DNA of 64,000 nt from Naganishia liquefaciens. Its lineage: Eukaryota > Basidiomycota > Tremellomycetes > Filobasidiales > Filobasidiaceae. This document shows, piece after piece, positions 23,410 to 33,555 of the stretch. Position 1 is the first letter of the stretch. Every line of letters starts with the position of its first letter. Below the pieces are notes generated by a model. That model was not told the origin of the DNA. It did not search any database and was given only the letters and a program-made list of their open reading frames with translations. The stretch covers positions 124,001 to 188,000 of the forward strand of contig BLZA01000053.1 in NCBI GenBank assembly GCA_013423385.1. The letters run 5' to 3'. The translations under genes were made by a program, and so were the position numbers.

Positions 23410-23910
23410 CTAAACTCTTCTCTTTTTCCTGGGCGGTCTGTTCCCCAATGGGGCTTTTTCGGCAACTGGGGCATCTTCCATCACGATATCACCGTCGTCC
23501 TCTTCAGTTGGGCGGTCAAGTTTTGCTACAGCGACCGATTCGTCGTACAGAGTCATCAATCTGCTAACAGCTTTAAAGACTTTTCCGGTCTCTAGAAGGT
23601 CGTCGTTGGCAGCCTCTAGAAGGTCGTCCTTGGCGAGGTCACACAAGGGTCTATACTCAGTGTGCCTTTCCCTTTCATCAATTTCGAAAAGATATTCTTC
23701 TAGGGCAACTTTCCGCAATTCAGCGAACGTTTTGCACGTCTCGCCTCTAGTTGCTGTCTCCAACACGCTCTCAAGTCTGTGCCTGAAAACCTCGAGCTTC
23801 ACGAACTCTTCAAACCCTTCGAGTCCGAAGGCTTCATCGATCGTCTGTAGCACGCTCTGGATTTCGTCGAGGAAAGTCTCAGGGGAGGTAGATGGTTGTA
23901 TGCTAGACAT
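23410..23910 (-). CDS. Unrecognised small protein ending in a nuclear-localisation-like tail
   Basis: A single open frame of 166 codons from an ATG (MSSIQPSTSPETFLDE) to a stop after PPRKKRRV. It is mostly acidic and helical (LDEIQSVLQTIDEAFGLEG, EELYLFEIDERE-type segments), with a KKRRV end that looks like a monopartite nuclear localisation signal. It shares the MSS...SP.ET.LD opening, similar length, a late (D/E)LL...A...L helix and a basic tail with the protein at 21770-22369. No known domain is recognised and no function is proposed. Confidence 0.5.
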   Translation of the reverse strand: MSSIQPSTSPETFLDEIQSVLQTIDEAFGLEGFEEFVKLEVFRHRLESVLETATRGETCKTFAELRKVALEEYLFEIDERERHTEYRPLCDLAKDDLLEAANDDLLETGKVFKAVSRLMTLYDESVAVAKLDRPTEEDDGDIVMEDAPVAEKAPLGNRPPRKKRRV

Positions 23911-24850
23911 GATTCTTAGACGATGTGCAGCCTTGATGTAATTAGCGCATTGTCGAGCTCCCCTGGACTTCTGAAAGCTCTGTCAGAGTGTACGTTTCTA
24001 TGATTGTATCGAGGCTGGCGAAAGAAGCTCTTATCGAACTTTACGCACCGTCATCCTTTCATCGTAGCGCTTTCAAGGGTAGAGGGGCGCAGCGAATTCC
24101 GCCCGGTCGTGATATAGTCCCTTCCAAAAGTACGCGGGCTCAAGACCCTTTGTTGTTGTACAAGTAGTTCCAAGCCCCATTGGAACACGGAGCGGGAGAA
24201 GACTCTTGATGGGTGTTCATGATAAGCTAGAGTGTCTCTCTAAAAGAATCGATAGTGTCACCCGGGGCCCATTGTTATGCGGTACCTTGTGCGGTCCAAC
24301 AGGCCAACATCTTGAGCGGATCTTGAAGCTGTGCAGCAGTGCTATTACTGCTGTCCATCTAGATCATCCGTGGAAAGTAAGAGAAGTAGAGAGCCACTTG
24401 GTAGCGGATTGACGACTCGACATAACATTCAAGAAGGGACGCAGGCAGGGGCTCCGAATTCGGCAGTTGCGACCAACAAGCGTAATGCGGCCTTGCTCGC
24501 AAACGATAACCAGAGATCTCGACCGTTGGAGTTATACAAACTATGATAGCCAGAGATCTCGACATTTGGAATTATACAGACAATGTATAGCGCCAAACAG
24601 AAAGTCGCCCGAACAAGACGCATCCAAGGCGGACATGCCAGAGGCGATCATGGTGAGAATAGGAGCTAGAATAGGGGACGAGAGGCAGAGTTGTGACCGG
24701 AGCGGACGCACCTATCACCTCGCTGCCAAAATCTGAAACAACGAGTCGACCTCCACCTTGTCATAATGATTTCATGATTTCGAGTTGGTTTCCTTCTATT
24801 CGCAGCTTTACATATTCTCGAGCCATATCCTATTCTCGATACGTACCGCC
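23911..24850. other. Intergenic region with a small tandem duplication
   Basis: A 940-nt region between the unknown minus-strand gene and ELP6. Apart from the tandem repeat listed separately, only short non-descript frames occur. It should hold the promoters of both flanking genes, which are divergent. Confidence 0.6.
24503..24581. repeat. Two-copy tandem repeat of about 38 nt
   Basis: Two adjacent imperfect copies share the core CCAGAGATCTCGAC followed by a TTGGA(G/A)TTATACA block, spaced about 38 nt apart. No coding function is evident. Confidence 0.8.
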
Positions 24851-25878
24851 ATGCCTCTCCTCCCCACACCACACTTTGCCTTTTCCGGCTCTTCCACGCT
24901 GCCACCAGCGGGCTCTCACATCCTCATCACCGACACCCTCAATGCTTCTGCGGATTTTGCAATCTACCATCTCGTACTCGAGGCGCTTCGGGCCGAGGTG
25001 CAGCGGAAGGTGGTCGTGGTGGATTTCTCGGGAGGAAGGAAGAGTGCGGGCCATTGGGAGGCGATAGGGAAGCGGCTGGTGAGTCGGGGTTCTGGTTCGG
25101 TTGGTTTTGTGTGAGCTAATTGTCGAATCGTTGATAGGGTTCGCCGATACCGCTGAAGCAGTCGGATGGGTTTTCAATCATCACGCCAAGTTGCCACGAC
25201 TTTCTCACAACATCCTCGACCAGTCCCTCTCTCTACACAGAAGATGACGAACCGACGCTGCGTGATGTTTATCGGTCAATACAGGAGCGCGTCGACGAGG
25301 GAGCCTTGATCGTGCTCGATGACTTGTCCGAGTTGCTCTTCCTCGGATTCCCAACTCAGGAAGTAACGCGCTTTGTTCGCGCTGTCATGTCACTTGCACG
25401 CCAGGTACGAACCTCTCCTCACAACTCCCCTGCGAACCGGAACTGAACAGATACGCCTTTTGCAGCACAACCACATCATCGTCTCGCACATCCACGCCGA
25501 CACCCTCGCCTCTTCCACCGCTCTTCAATCATTCCAGCCAAACGATCCAGACGCAGCACCACCCGACCTGGATCTGCTCCTCCGTCTTATTCGGCTCGGG
25601 GGTGGCGTTTGGTGGCGTATCGAGGGTCTTCGAACGGGCCGAAGCGGTGTCGTTACGGGAGAGGTACGGTTTCCCCTCTGCACCTCAAGTAACTTTACGT
25701 TTACGAACAAACCCTCGCGTAGATCTCATCACATCCCCTCATACCGCTACCTACGGACCCACGCGCACACGAGAGCGGCAAGGTCCCCGTGATACCGCGT
25801 TCGCATCCTCTGCAGTATCGGATGGAGGATAGCGGGATCAAGACGTTTGCCAAGGGGACGGGAGAAGGGTATCTCTAG
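24851..25878 (+). CDS. ELP6: Elongator complex subunit Elp6
   Basis: Four exons start MPLLPTPHFAFSGSS and end GTGEGYL. The protein has the RecA-like fold pattern without a Walker A P-loop: HILITDTLNASADFAIYHLV, then KVVVVDFSGG, then GALIVLDDLSELLFLGF (Walker-B-like strand), then HNHIIVSHIHADTLAS, and a C-terminal GGVWWRIEGLRTGRSGVVTGE strand. This order fits Elp6, which with Elp4 and Elp5 forms the hexameric ring of Elongator and so supports tRNA wobble-uridine modification (family knowledge). Introns lie at about 25079, 25403 and 25662, each 50-65 nt. Elp6 is poorly conserved in sequence, so the call rests on fold order and length. Confidence 0.75.
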
Positions 25879-26427
25879 ATCCGTGGAAAAAGGCGGTCGG
25901 GGGCTGCTATGGGATGAGAGGTCCCGAAGGGCGGGATTGTACCTTCAAGGACAGGAAAGTTTCGGAATACGTGATGAATGATGGCCGCGCGGTGATTTGG
26001 AGTGACGATCTGGTGTACTGATCATCATGTAACGTTGTCAAATCCTGTGTCTTTCGTCTCAAAGCTTTGCGAAACCAAAATTCGCTGGCCTGGTGCGTTC
26101 CCGCGTGAGAATGCCTCGGTTCTTCGCCATGTACCTTTCATAAGATCCGACTTGACTGGATTCTTGTCTCGCACTGTTCATACTTGTCGACTAGACTCAT
26201 CGCTGGCCGTCACCGGTAGCCATCAGGATTCATCTGGGTCGACCTCGTCGTTCACGGCCAGCTTGAACGCTGGTGACGTTTCCGCGCGCTTCGGATAAAG
26301 CCGCGACACGGGCGATCGGAGACCAAGCAGTAACAGCACGGTGAGAGGTTATGGTTGCTACATGGCCATGAATCGTCTCAGTCACCGCTCAACCGCATCA
26401 CCTCGCCACGCATCATTCATCCATACC
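25879..26427. other. Intergenic region
   Basis: A 549-nt stretch between ELP6 and the HAD-hydrolase gene, both plus strand. No gene or repeat is recognised. It must hold the promoter of the HAD gene; upstream in-frame ATGs at 26341 and 26362 leave its exact 5' limit open. Confidence 0.55.
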
Positions 26428-28250
26428 ATGATCGCCCTATGCTCAGCTCGGCAGGTGGGCTCGCGGATCTCGCTCCGGTGCGCGTCTTATCGCGCACAGA
26501 GATACCTAAACAGTGAGTGTCCCTCTCGCCCTCCGTAGTGCAACGCCTTTCTAAATCGCTCGATCCAGCCGCGAGCCGTGACAGCTTTCCAGCGTCGCTG
26601 GCATTTGCCTTTGATATCGTGCGTTCGCTCACGAGGCGGTAAATCAAGCAATGCAAGCTGACCTTTGCGGGAAAAGGATGGCGTTTTAAAGCAAGGACCG
26701 AATGTTCTGCCGCAGGCTAAACGAGCGTTGGATATCCTTGCGGGGAACAACAGGTGGAATACGTGAGTCCTGGTCAAGCTACAAAGGGTAAGACTAATAC
26801 TATGGACAGACCGATTCCGTATGTGCTCATCACCAACGGCGGTGGAGTGCCCGATGAAGAACGCAGACAGCGTCTCAGCAAAGAGCTCGGCCACGAGGTG
26901 AGTATCAGCGTTAGGCACACCGATGATCCCGCTCACCGACCCATTGGGTCGTATCGCAGCTTACAGCCAATCAGCTGGTCCAGAGCCATACGCCGCTGAA
27001 AAAGGTCGCACACGAGTATGCGGACAAGGATGTCCTGGTGCTGGGAGGACGGCGTGATGAATGCCGTCGAGTAGCTCAATCGTGTGTCGCATTGTCGGCT
27101 TCTGCAACACCTTCCTGACATATCCTTCAGGTATGGCATAGAAAAGGCTTGGATTGCGCAGGACGTTGTCGCTTGGAAGCGCAACATTTGGCCCAAGACG
27201 GACCTCGTTGACCGCGACTACGAGTACATTCTCGTAAGTCCGTCGACAGGATTTCCGCCCATGTATATCAAACAGGTCCCTTTTCCAGCAAAACGACTTT
27301 TCAACGACCCAAATCTCCGCCATTCTCGTCGCGCACGACAGCCACGACTGGGGTCGCGACATTACCCTCATCTGCGAGCTTCTCGGATCGCAGGATGGCG
27401 TCTTTGGTACGCGACGGAGGGGGAAAGAAGAGATGGACTCGATGGTGGCCGGTCGGGAGAGCGCAGGTAGGAACGAGGGGGAAAACACGATGCCGTTGAT
27501 CTTTTCGAATCCGGATTTGGAGTGGCAGAGGTGCGTCACATGGTGGTATGGCTGGCAGCACGGGACCATCGGCTGATTGCGTTTTCGGACAGCGATTATC
27601 CGCTGCCGCGGTTCGGCCAGGGCGCTTTCCGACTGGCTGTCGAGCAGATCTACAAGGTTGGCATCTTGCCCCTGCCTCGCCTCATCGAGCTCACGCGCAT
27701 CTCTCACAGGCGACGACCGGCCTAGACTTGCAGTATACCCAGTACGGAAAGCCACATGCGGTGACGTACAACTTTGCACAGGAGATGATCATGAAGCATC
27801 TGCATGATATCGGTCGAGGCGGGGAAATGAGCGGAGATATACGGCCTTCGGTGTAAGTCTTGAGCAGGAAAACTCTTGCTGAAAGCTCACCAGACAATGA
27901 TGCAGATACATGATTGGTGGTACGTGACACTGACTTGATTGCGGATGATGCTGATTGTGTCTCTTGACCGTTCAGACAATCCTGAATCAGGTAAGTCCAA
28001 ACACACTTCAGTCGCCAACCCTGCTGACCCGCCTCTTTGCAGATATCGCCGGCAAGTATCGCCTCAACCGCCTCCATCGAATGCTCATTGTTTCCTTACA
28101 GGTGCCAACCGACACGGCTGGCATTCCGTTCTTTTGCGGACCGGAGTTTACCGGACCGGAGTGCCCAAGCACCAGCCAACGACCATCGTCGATGACGTCG
28201 AGCTGGCTGTCAAGTTTGCGATTGAAAATGAATCAAAGAAAGCCAAATAG
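26428..28250 (+). CDS. HAD-superfamily hydrolase, CECR5/YKR070W type, probably mitochondrial
   Basis: The protein has the DxD motif in LAFAFDIDGVL, followed by GPNVLPQAKRALDIL, the YVLITNGGGVPDEERRQRLS motif II region, and a C-terminal YMIGDNPESDIAGANRHGW motif IV. This combination identifies the CECR5/YKR070W branch of HAD phosphatase-like proteins, whose yeast member is found in mitochondria; substrate unknown. The putative N-terminus (MIALCSARQVGSRISLRC) is Arg/Ser-rich without acidic residues, as expected for a mitochondrial presequence. Joining it to the DxD exon requires a 26-nt intron at 26517-26542, unusually short, so the start is uncertain. Near the C-terminus three tiny exons (27906-27919, 27976-27990, 28043-28051) encode motif IV, and the intron 28052-28101 uses a GC donor. 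The gene ends 72 nt from the M16 peptidase stop, tail to tail. Confidence 0.85.
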
Positions 28251-28322
28251 AACGACGCCACATCATGCAAATTGGAGGGATGGTAATAGACATAGAGTAG
28301 TGCATGATAGGAATGGCATGCT

Positions 28323-31300
28323 TCAAGCTCGCGAGCGGATCGGCGGAGACAATTCAAGATCGGCCTTGAAAGCGTCAATGTCGCTAATCGACTTGTTCGT
28401 CACCCTGAGCTCAGCTCCGGTTTCCTGGTCGTCCGCCACCATGCTTCCCAAATCGCCGATCATCCCTTCCAATACCGTCCTGTCTTGCGGCGACAACGCT
28501 GGGGCATCGGCGAGGCAGTCTGTGGCGAACATCTTAATCTCCGACACTCCAGGTTGGCTTGTCATGAGCACCATCAATTTTTGCTGAGAAACGGGTATTC
28601 CCTTCATGAAGAACGCCTGGATCATAGGCATCGCTCGCTGTGGGTCAAACTTGACACCTTGGTATTGAGAATTCAGGTGCACAGAGAGCTTTCTTCGCGA
28701 CCGCGAAGATGGGTGCAAGTAGGTCATGAACACGTCGATGACGTCTTGTTTCGAGATTTGCTCCAGAATGGCAGCATCACGCGATTCTGAACACGATTTT
28801 CAGCGTTTGCGTCCCTCACGTGGCAATGCAACTCACGCCTTTCGAAATCGTAGTCCCCATCACGCATATGCCTCCAGTACTGCAATGTCTCTTCCTCGAG
28901 ATTCTTTGGCTTTTGTCGGCGCTTGCCTATCAAGCCGCGTAGATTGGCTTCAAACTCTCCGTCCGGCATGTCGTTTAGAATTCGGCACAGGTCATCAAAG
29001 CAGGCCTCAATCCGGGTTTCCACAAATGTGGCCGACTTTTCGCCTTGAAGAAGCACGTGGAATCCCATGTTGCCTGCGCTGATACGAGGGCCGCTCCACA
29101 CCGAGTAGCCGAGTTGCTCCTGGGTCCGCAATCGGGAAAATATCGGTTGATCGACGATATGGGCAAACAGTGCCAAGCGACACCTCAAGTTGTCATCGTC
29201 ACTCGTGCCTACTTGACAGTAATACTCGCAAGCCGAGTTGACATTGTTTGGATTAGGTACTTGAATAGGCCAGACATGCTCGGTGCCTGAAAGCTGTCAG
29301 CCTTTGAAATCATGTTCTAGACACTGTTGCATACCTCGGGGCAAAATTCTGCTGCGCTCGACAGGTCGCGGAGAAGGAATGGCGGATTCGATGTTAAGGA
29401 TCCGCTCGATAGTATCTTGCAGATCCATAGCGCTCTAGAATGGCCTTAGCACGTTCACTACGAGGTAGTCCGCGCGATTTACCTCACTGTCTATGTTGCC
29501 ATGAACCAGGGTTTCGATGGCAAATGCCGCGAAAAATTCTTTCGCAAAGTTCTTGACATCGATAACATGAATTCCTGCGAAACCATTAGCTACGTCTCAA
29601 CCAAGGAGAGATCACACCCACTCTGCAGTTCTGCCAGTCTTTCCAGAGGAGAAAACTGTCGTTCGGAAATCGCGTATTCGGCCCAGTATGCGGCCAGGGC
29701 GAATGGCTCCTGCGACTGTGTACTGATCCATTCCCGAGCGAGCTAAAAGTCACATGTCAGCACTATCCTTTGCGGTCGCATGCAACTTGCCTGATCCCTG
29801 ACGCTTTCAAAACGCTCAGTAGGTGGTTCAAAGCGCCTCAACAATGCCAGCATCCTCGGTAACAAAACTACCAATGTGTCGTTGTACCCCATCACTTTGA
29901 CGACGACGGCCGTTGGCGTGTTCTCGACAGAGAATTGCAGTCCGGCACGTTCGACGTCGTAAAGTTCTTCGGCGATGGAATCTAGAAACAAATTGAAAAA
30001 TAGTCGAGCAGTCGTCGCCTTGTTGGCAGAGGCGTCCAGCATGGGCCTGTGAATGATCAGCTGTATCCACAAGATCATCTATGAACATACGATTGGAGGG
30101 CGATGAATACATTGGCTTTCGGCACCCAGAATGTGTCGTCTCGTTTGTGCCATAGTCTTGAGACGGTGGTGTCCCGCAAGACAGTGGGGCGTGCGATTGG
30201 CTGAGGGAGCATCAGACAAGACCTCTCGGACTCGGGGCGACATCTTGACCTACCTCGTCCACCTCAAACTGGACAACATCAAAGTTTCCAGGAATGAACC
30301 AATTGGGTCCCGGCAAAAACAGCTCTTGGTCAGAACCACCATTCAGTGCCGCAATGATTTCTGTTGGCATCTGATCCTTTCTGTACCTCGTGCCATACAC
30401 CGGTTCGAACTGGTCGAGCGGTCCCACACTTGAAGGCATGACCTTGGCAGTGACCGCCACATTTCCCTTGCGGATATCTAAACGCTCGAGAGCCTCGACA
30501 ATCGCATCTGCGTCGAATCTTTCCATCAGCCACCGCCCCGAGATGACTGTCTCTCGAGGTACAGGGGCTTGCATGTGCTTGGCAATCTCCGAGGCATACT
30601 CGGATCCCTGAGCGGGTTCGTGGAAACGGAATTCCATTTTGGACAGCGACTTGATCTCGTCAAAGGTGTACTTTTCGGGTGATCGGTTGCGTAGGAGATT
30701 GATGTAGCGGTAGACGGCGGCAATGACCTCTTGGTAATGGGCTGAAGCACGATCAGCGGACGTATACCGCAAGAGGAAACGCCTTACCCAGCCCATCGAC
30801 CGTGAGATCCAGAGTGATTTTAAAGAGCTCGAAACCGCTCGTTCCAGTCTGAAAGCCAGCGCGGACCGAGTTGGCCCATCCACGGCGCTTCAGGTATGAC
30901 AGCACTGATCCGAGGCCACCATGACCGAGAAAGTGTATCAGGTAAGCTCCAGGCTACGCTTGGTCAGTATTGCTTCTGTGGTTCACGCTCGAAAAGTCTT
31001 ACCTTTGTTTCGTATAGATGACTCTGCTCGGGAAACGGAAACGTGAATTCCATTCCCCGGACGTCCATAACCGGCTCGGTAAAGATAATGTTCTGGTCAA
31101 GTCAGTGAATGCACATGCGCGACATTGTCAACTTACACCCGTCTGCTCTTCCTCGAGCACACGCTCACTGTACGTCAATCTCATCCCGTCGGTCCTAACA
31201 GGAACATCCTCAAACCGCTCCCTCACCCAGCACTCGAGCGTATCCAAGCTTTCCTGACCCAAGACAACAAGCTTCATACGCCGTGCGCAATACTGCTTTT

Positions 31301-31970
31301 CCCACCAGGAGATCAAATCAAGCCTGGGATCCCTGCCGTGCCGCCTTGGACCATCCCACAGCGTTTCACGCGTCCCCGTGCCAAACTTGGTATACGGATG
31401 TCCAGGCGCACACAGGTGTTTCTCCAGCTGAAAGAAGCGCCAGATATCGGATTGAAGGTTCTTGGCGTGTTCAGAGTTGACAGCGTTGACTTCGCGTTCG
31501 ACGCAGGAGGCGTCAAAGAGCGGTTGGGAGAAGAAGCATGCGAAGCGGTCGAGCGCGCCCTTCAGGGCGTCGGGCGCAACTTCGAAGCGAAACTACAAAA
31601 GGGGTCAGCGGTCGGAAGCGTTTGGGGCGAAAGGGGCTTACGTTGGTATTGCATACTCCAGTATATGCGCCCGAGGTGCCACCATGGGCAGCGAGGTAGC
31701 TCTTGTAGTCGTTTTCGTTGGGATATTTCTTGGTGCCGAGGAAGAGGAGATGTTCACTGCGAGTCTAGATTAGCTTCCGAATCGAGGCAAATGAGTCTTG
31801 GGCCAGCTTGTCACCACGAGAGCAACGCTTGCCAAAGCGAGGCATGCAATCATCTCGAGCCTTTCGCCGACTCGCAACAAGGGATGATTCGCAATGCGCT
31901 TTGGCACACTTTCCACCTTTCGAGGAACCCGCCTTTGATCACTCCCATCGTCAACAGCTGATGCGGTCAT
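28323..31970 (-). CDS. M16 insulinase-family zinc metallopeptidase (insulysin/Ste23-like); N-terminus unresolved
   Basis: Many exons carry insulysin features: EHLLFLGTKKYPNENDYKSY with GGTSGAYTGVCNTN, then EVNAVNSEHAKNLQSD, which supplies the third zinc ligand Glu and the family NSEH motif. Further on are FLGHGGLGSVLSYLKRRGW, GNFDVVQFEVDEV, FFNLFLDSIAEELYDVERAGL and the C-terminal SQYQGVKFDP. The family degrades short peptides; yeast Ste23 and Axl1 process a-factor. The oddity is the first zinc motif HxxEH. The EH pair begins the exon ending at about 31761, but I find no canonical splice that puts the His three residues before. The upstream frame from 31970 (LEMIACLALASVALVVTSWP, THLPR) looks like the diverged start of the domain. 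Either an exon is missed, the splice is non-canonical, or the gene is damaged there. Confidence 0.8.
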
Positions 31971-33555
31971 CTTCTGTCCATCATTTCACCGTACGGATTC
32001 ACCAGACTATCTTGATCATGTCTATGGAATCGCCCATGGAATCTCGATACCAGGAACAGGCGTTGGAATTCTGCCATCACCCTAACGCCGCGATATGCCT
32101 TTGTAGCTTTCCGACAATGATCCACCTCGCCCTGAACGTTATCCTGCGCATTGTCTGCGGTCGAGTGACCTCGCCCAATCCCATTCACCTTGCTTCCGCG
32201 CTGCGACGAATTCCATAGCCAAAGATCGCGCCGATAGCAGAAGCTCGCCGCAGGAACCGCGACTGGAAAGGCAACCTTAAGGCACACAGGGTCCTCGATA
32301 GCAGGCCCGATCCAAACACTGAAGCAGGCACCCGATCCAAGGGCTGAAGGATTGCCTTTGTTCTTGATTGAGCTGGACCATCCTCCGTTGGGCTGGATGG
32401 CTGACGCCCTGAGCAATTCCCTCCTCGCCATGACTTGTCGTTTTATCATCCCGTGGCGACCGGCGTGGACGATGCTGTGCGTGGCCTTCTCGCTGATCTC
32501 CACTGAATCCTGACAGATGGGCGCCTTTTGTCACGCCCAGAACATCTTCCATACGTGCGACGCTCTGACCCTCGCTTCAACTTCCTCGCTCGCCGATCCT
32601 TTCCACCCCTCGACCACCCCAGATACCCTCCACTCGCAGCACTCACCAAAAATGCGCCTGCCCCTCCGTATCGTCTTCTCCATGTCCAACACCGACGTCC
32701 ATTGCCGCTCCGGCTTTCTGCCCCTCTGCGCAGACGACGATACATTCCATTCCATTGCGCAATGTGAACCACCGGTGGGGTCTGGTTTCGCGTGATGGGA
32801 GAATGAGGCGGGTCATGGTGAGATAAGTGAGGTGATGCGTGGGGCATGGTTGATGGGTTTCTTCTTGCGATGAATGTCATATAACAAGTCGAGAGAACGA
32901 TGCCTGCTTTGTCGTTGCGAAACATTATTGCATTGTCCTTCCGAGAACAATAGACTTGAACAATATGCATTCATGCTGGATGCTGCGGATGCAAAGGCAG
33001 AGACAGAGCTTTACGGCTAGCTATAGCGAGCTACCAGCTAGCGCTCGGAGTTTCCTCCTTGATAAAATTGCCTCCTGCCCCCCCTTGAGCTGGGAATTTC
33101 CTGCTGCACAAGTCTTATCATGCGCGTGCGTCTGGCTCGTTTTCAACGAGAAATGACATCCCTAGCTGCTTCCTTTGATCGACTGTGGCAGCCATCGTTC
33201 AAATCCTCCTTACCATCCTTACTCTATCCCCTCTGACCAAGCCCGTGTCGCTTATCACGCCCTCTTTGTCATCCAGCTCCAAAAATTGCTGAGTGAATCC
33301 GCAGTAGTCACCGATTCCCAGCACCACGCTCACGCTTAACGCTTAATTAGTCGCGTCCCATCGGCAGCCGCGGTCATCTCCGGCGCCACGGCATCGGCTC
33401 CGCCGGTCAATCGCTCTCGGGCAAAGAATTCGAGAATTCAGACGTGCGTGAGTCAGGCAGTCAGGGCGTTTATAATCCTTGGCGAGCCTCGTGAGATGGC
33501 ATGTTACCCCCGCTGCACGTCCCGCCAGATTCCATCCATCCACTCTTATATCACA
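31971..33555. other. Intergenic region of about 1.6 kb without a recognised gene
   Basis: This divergent interval lies between the M16 peptidase and the first CRAL-TRIO gene. A minus-strand frame runs on through 31967-32503 and may hold further 5' exons of the peptidase, but I recognise no M16 sequence in it. Short plus-strand frames around 32520-32795 are Ser/Pro-rich and unconvincing. Around 33015-33042 the hexamer GCTAGC occurs twice within a short GC/AT-alternating stretch. Confidence 0.5.

Noticed and set aside
32517-32795. Ser/Pro-rich plus-strand frames upstream of the first CRAL-TRIO gene
   Set aside because: Short, overlapping in two frames, no start context or domain.
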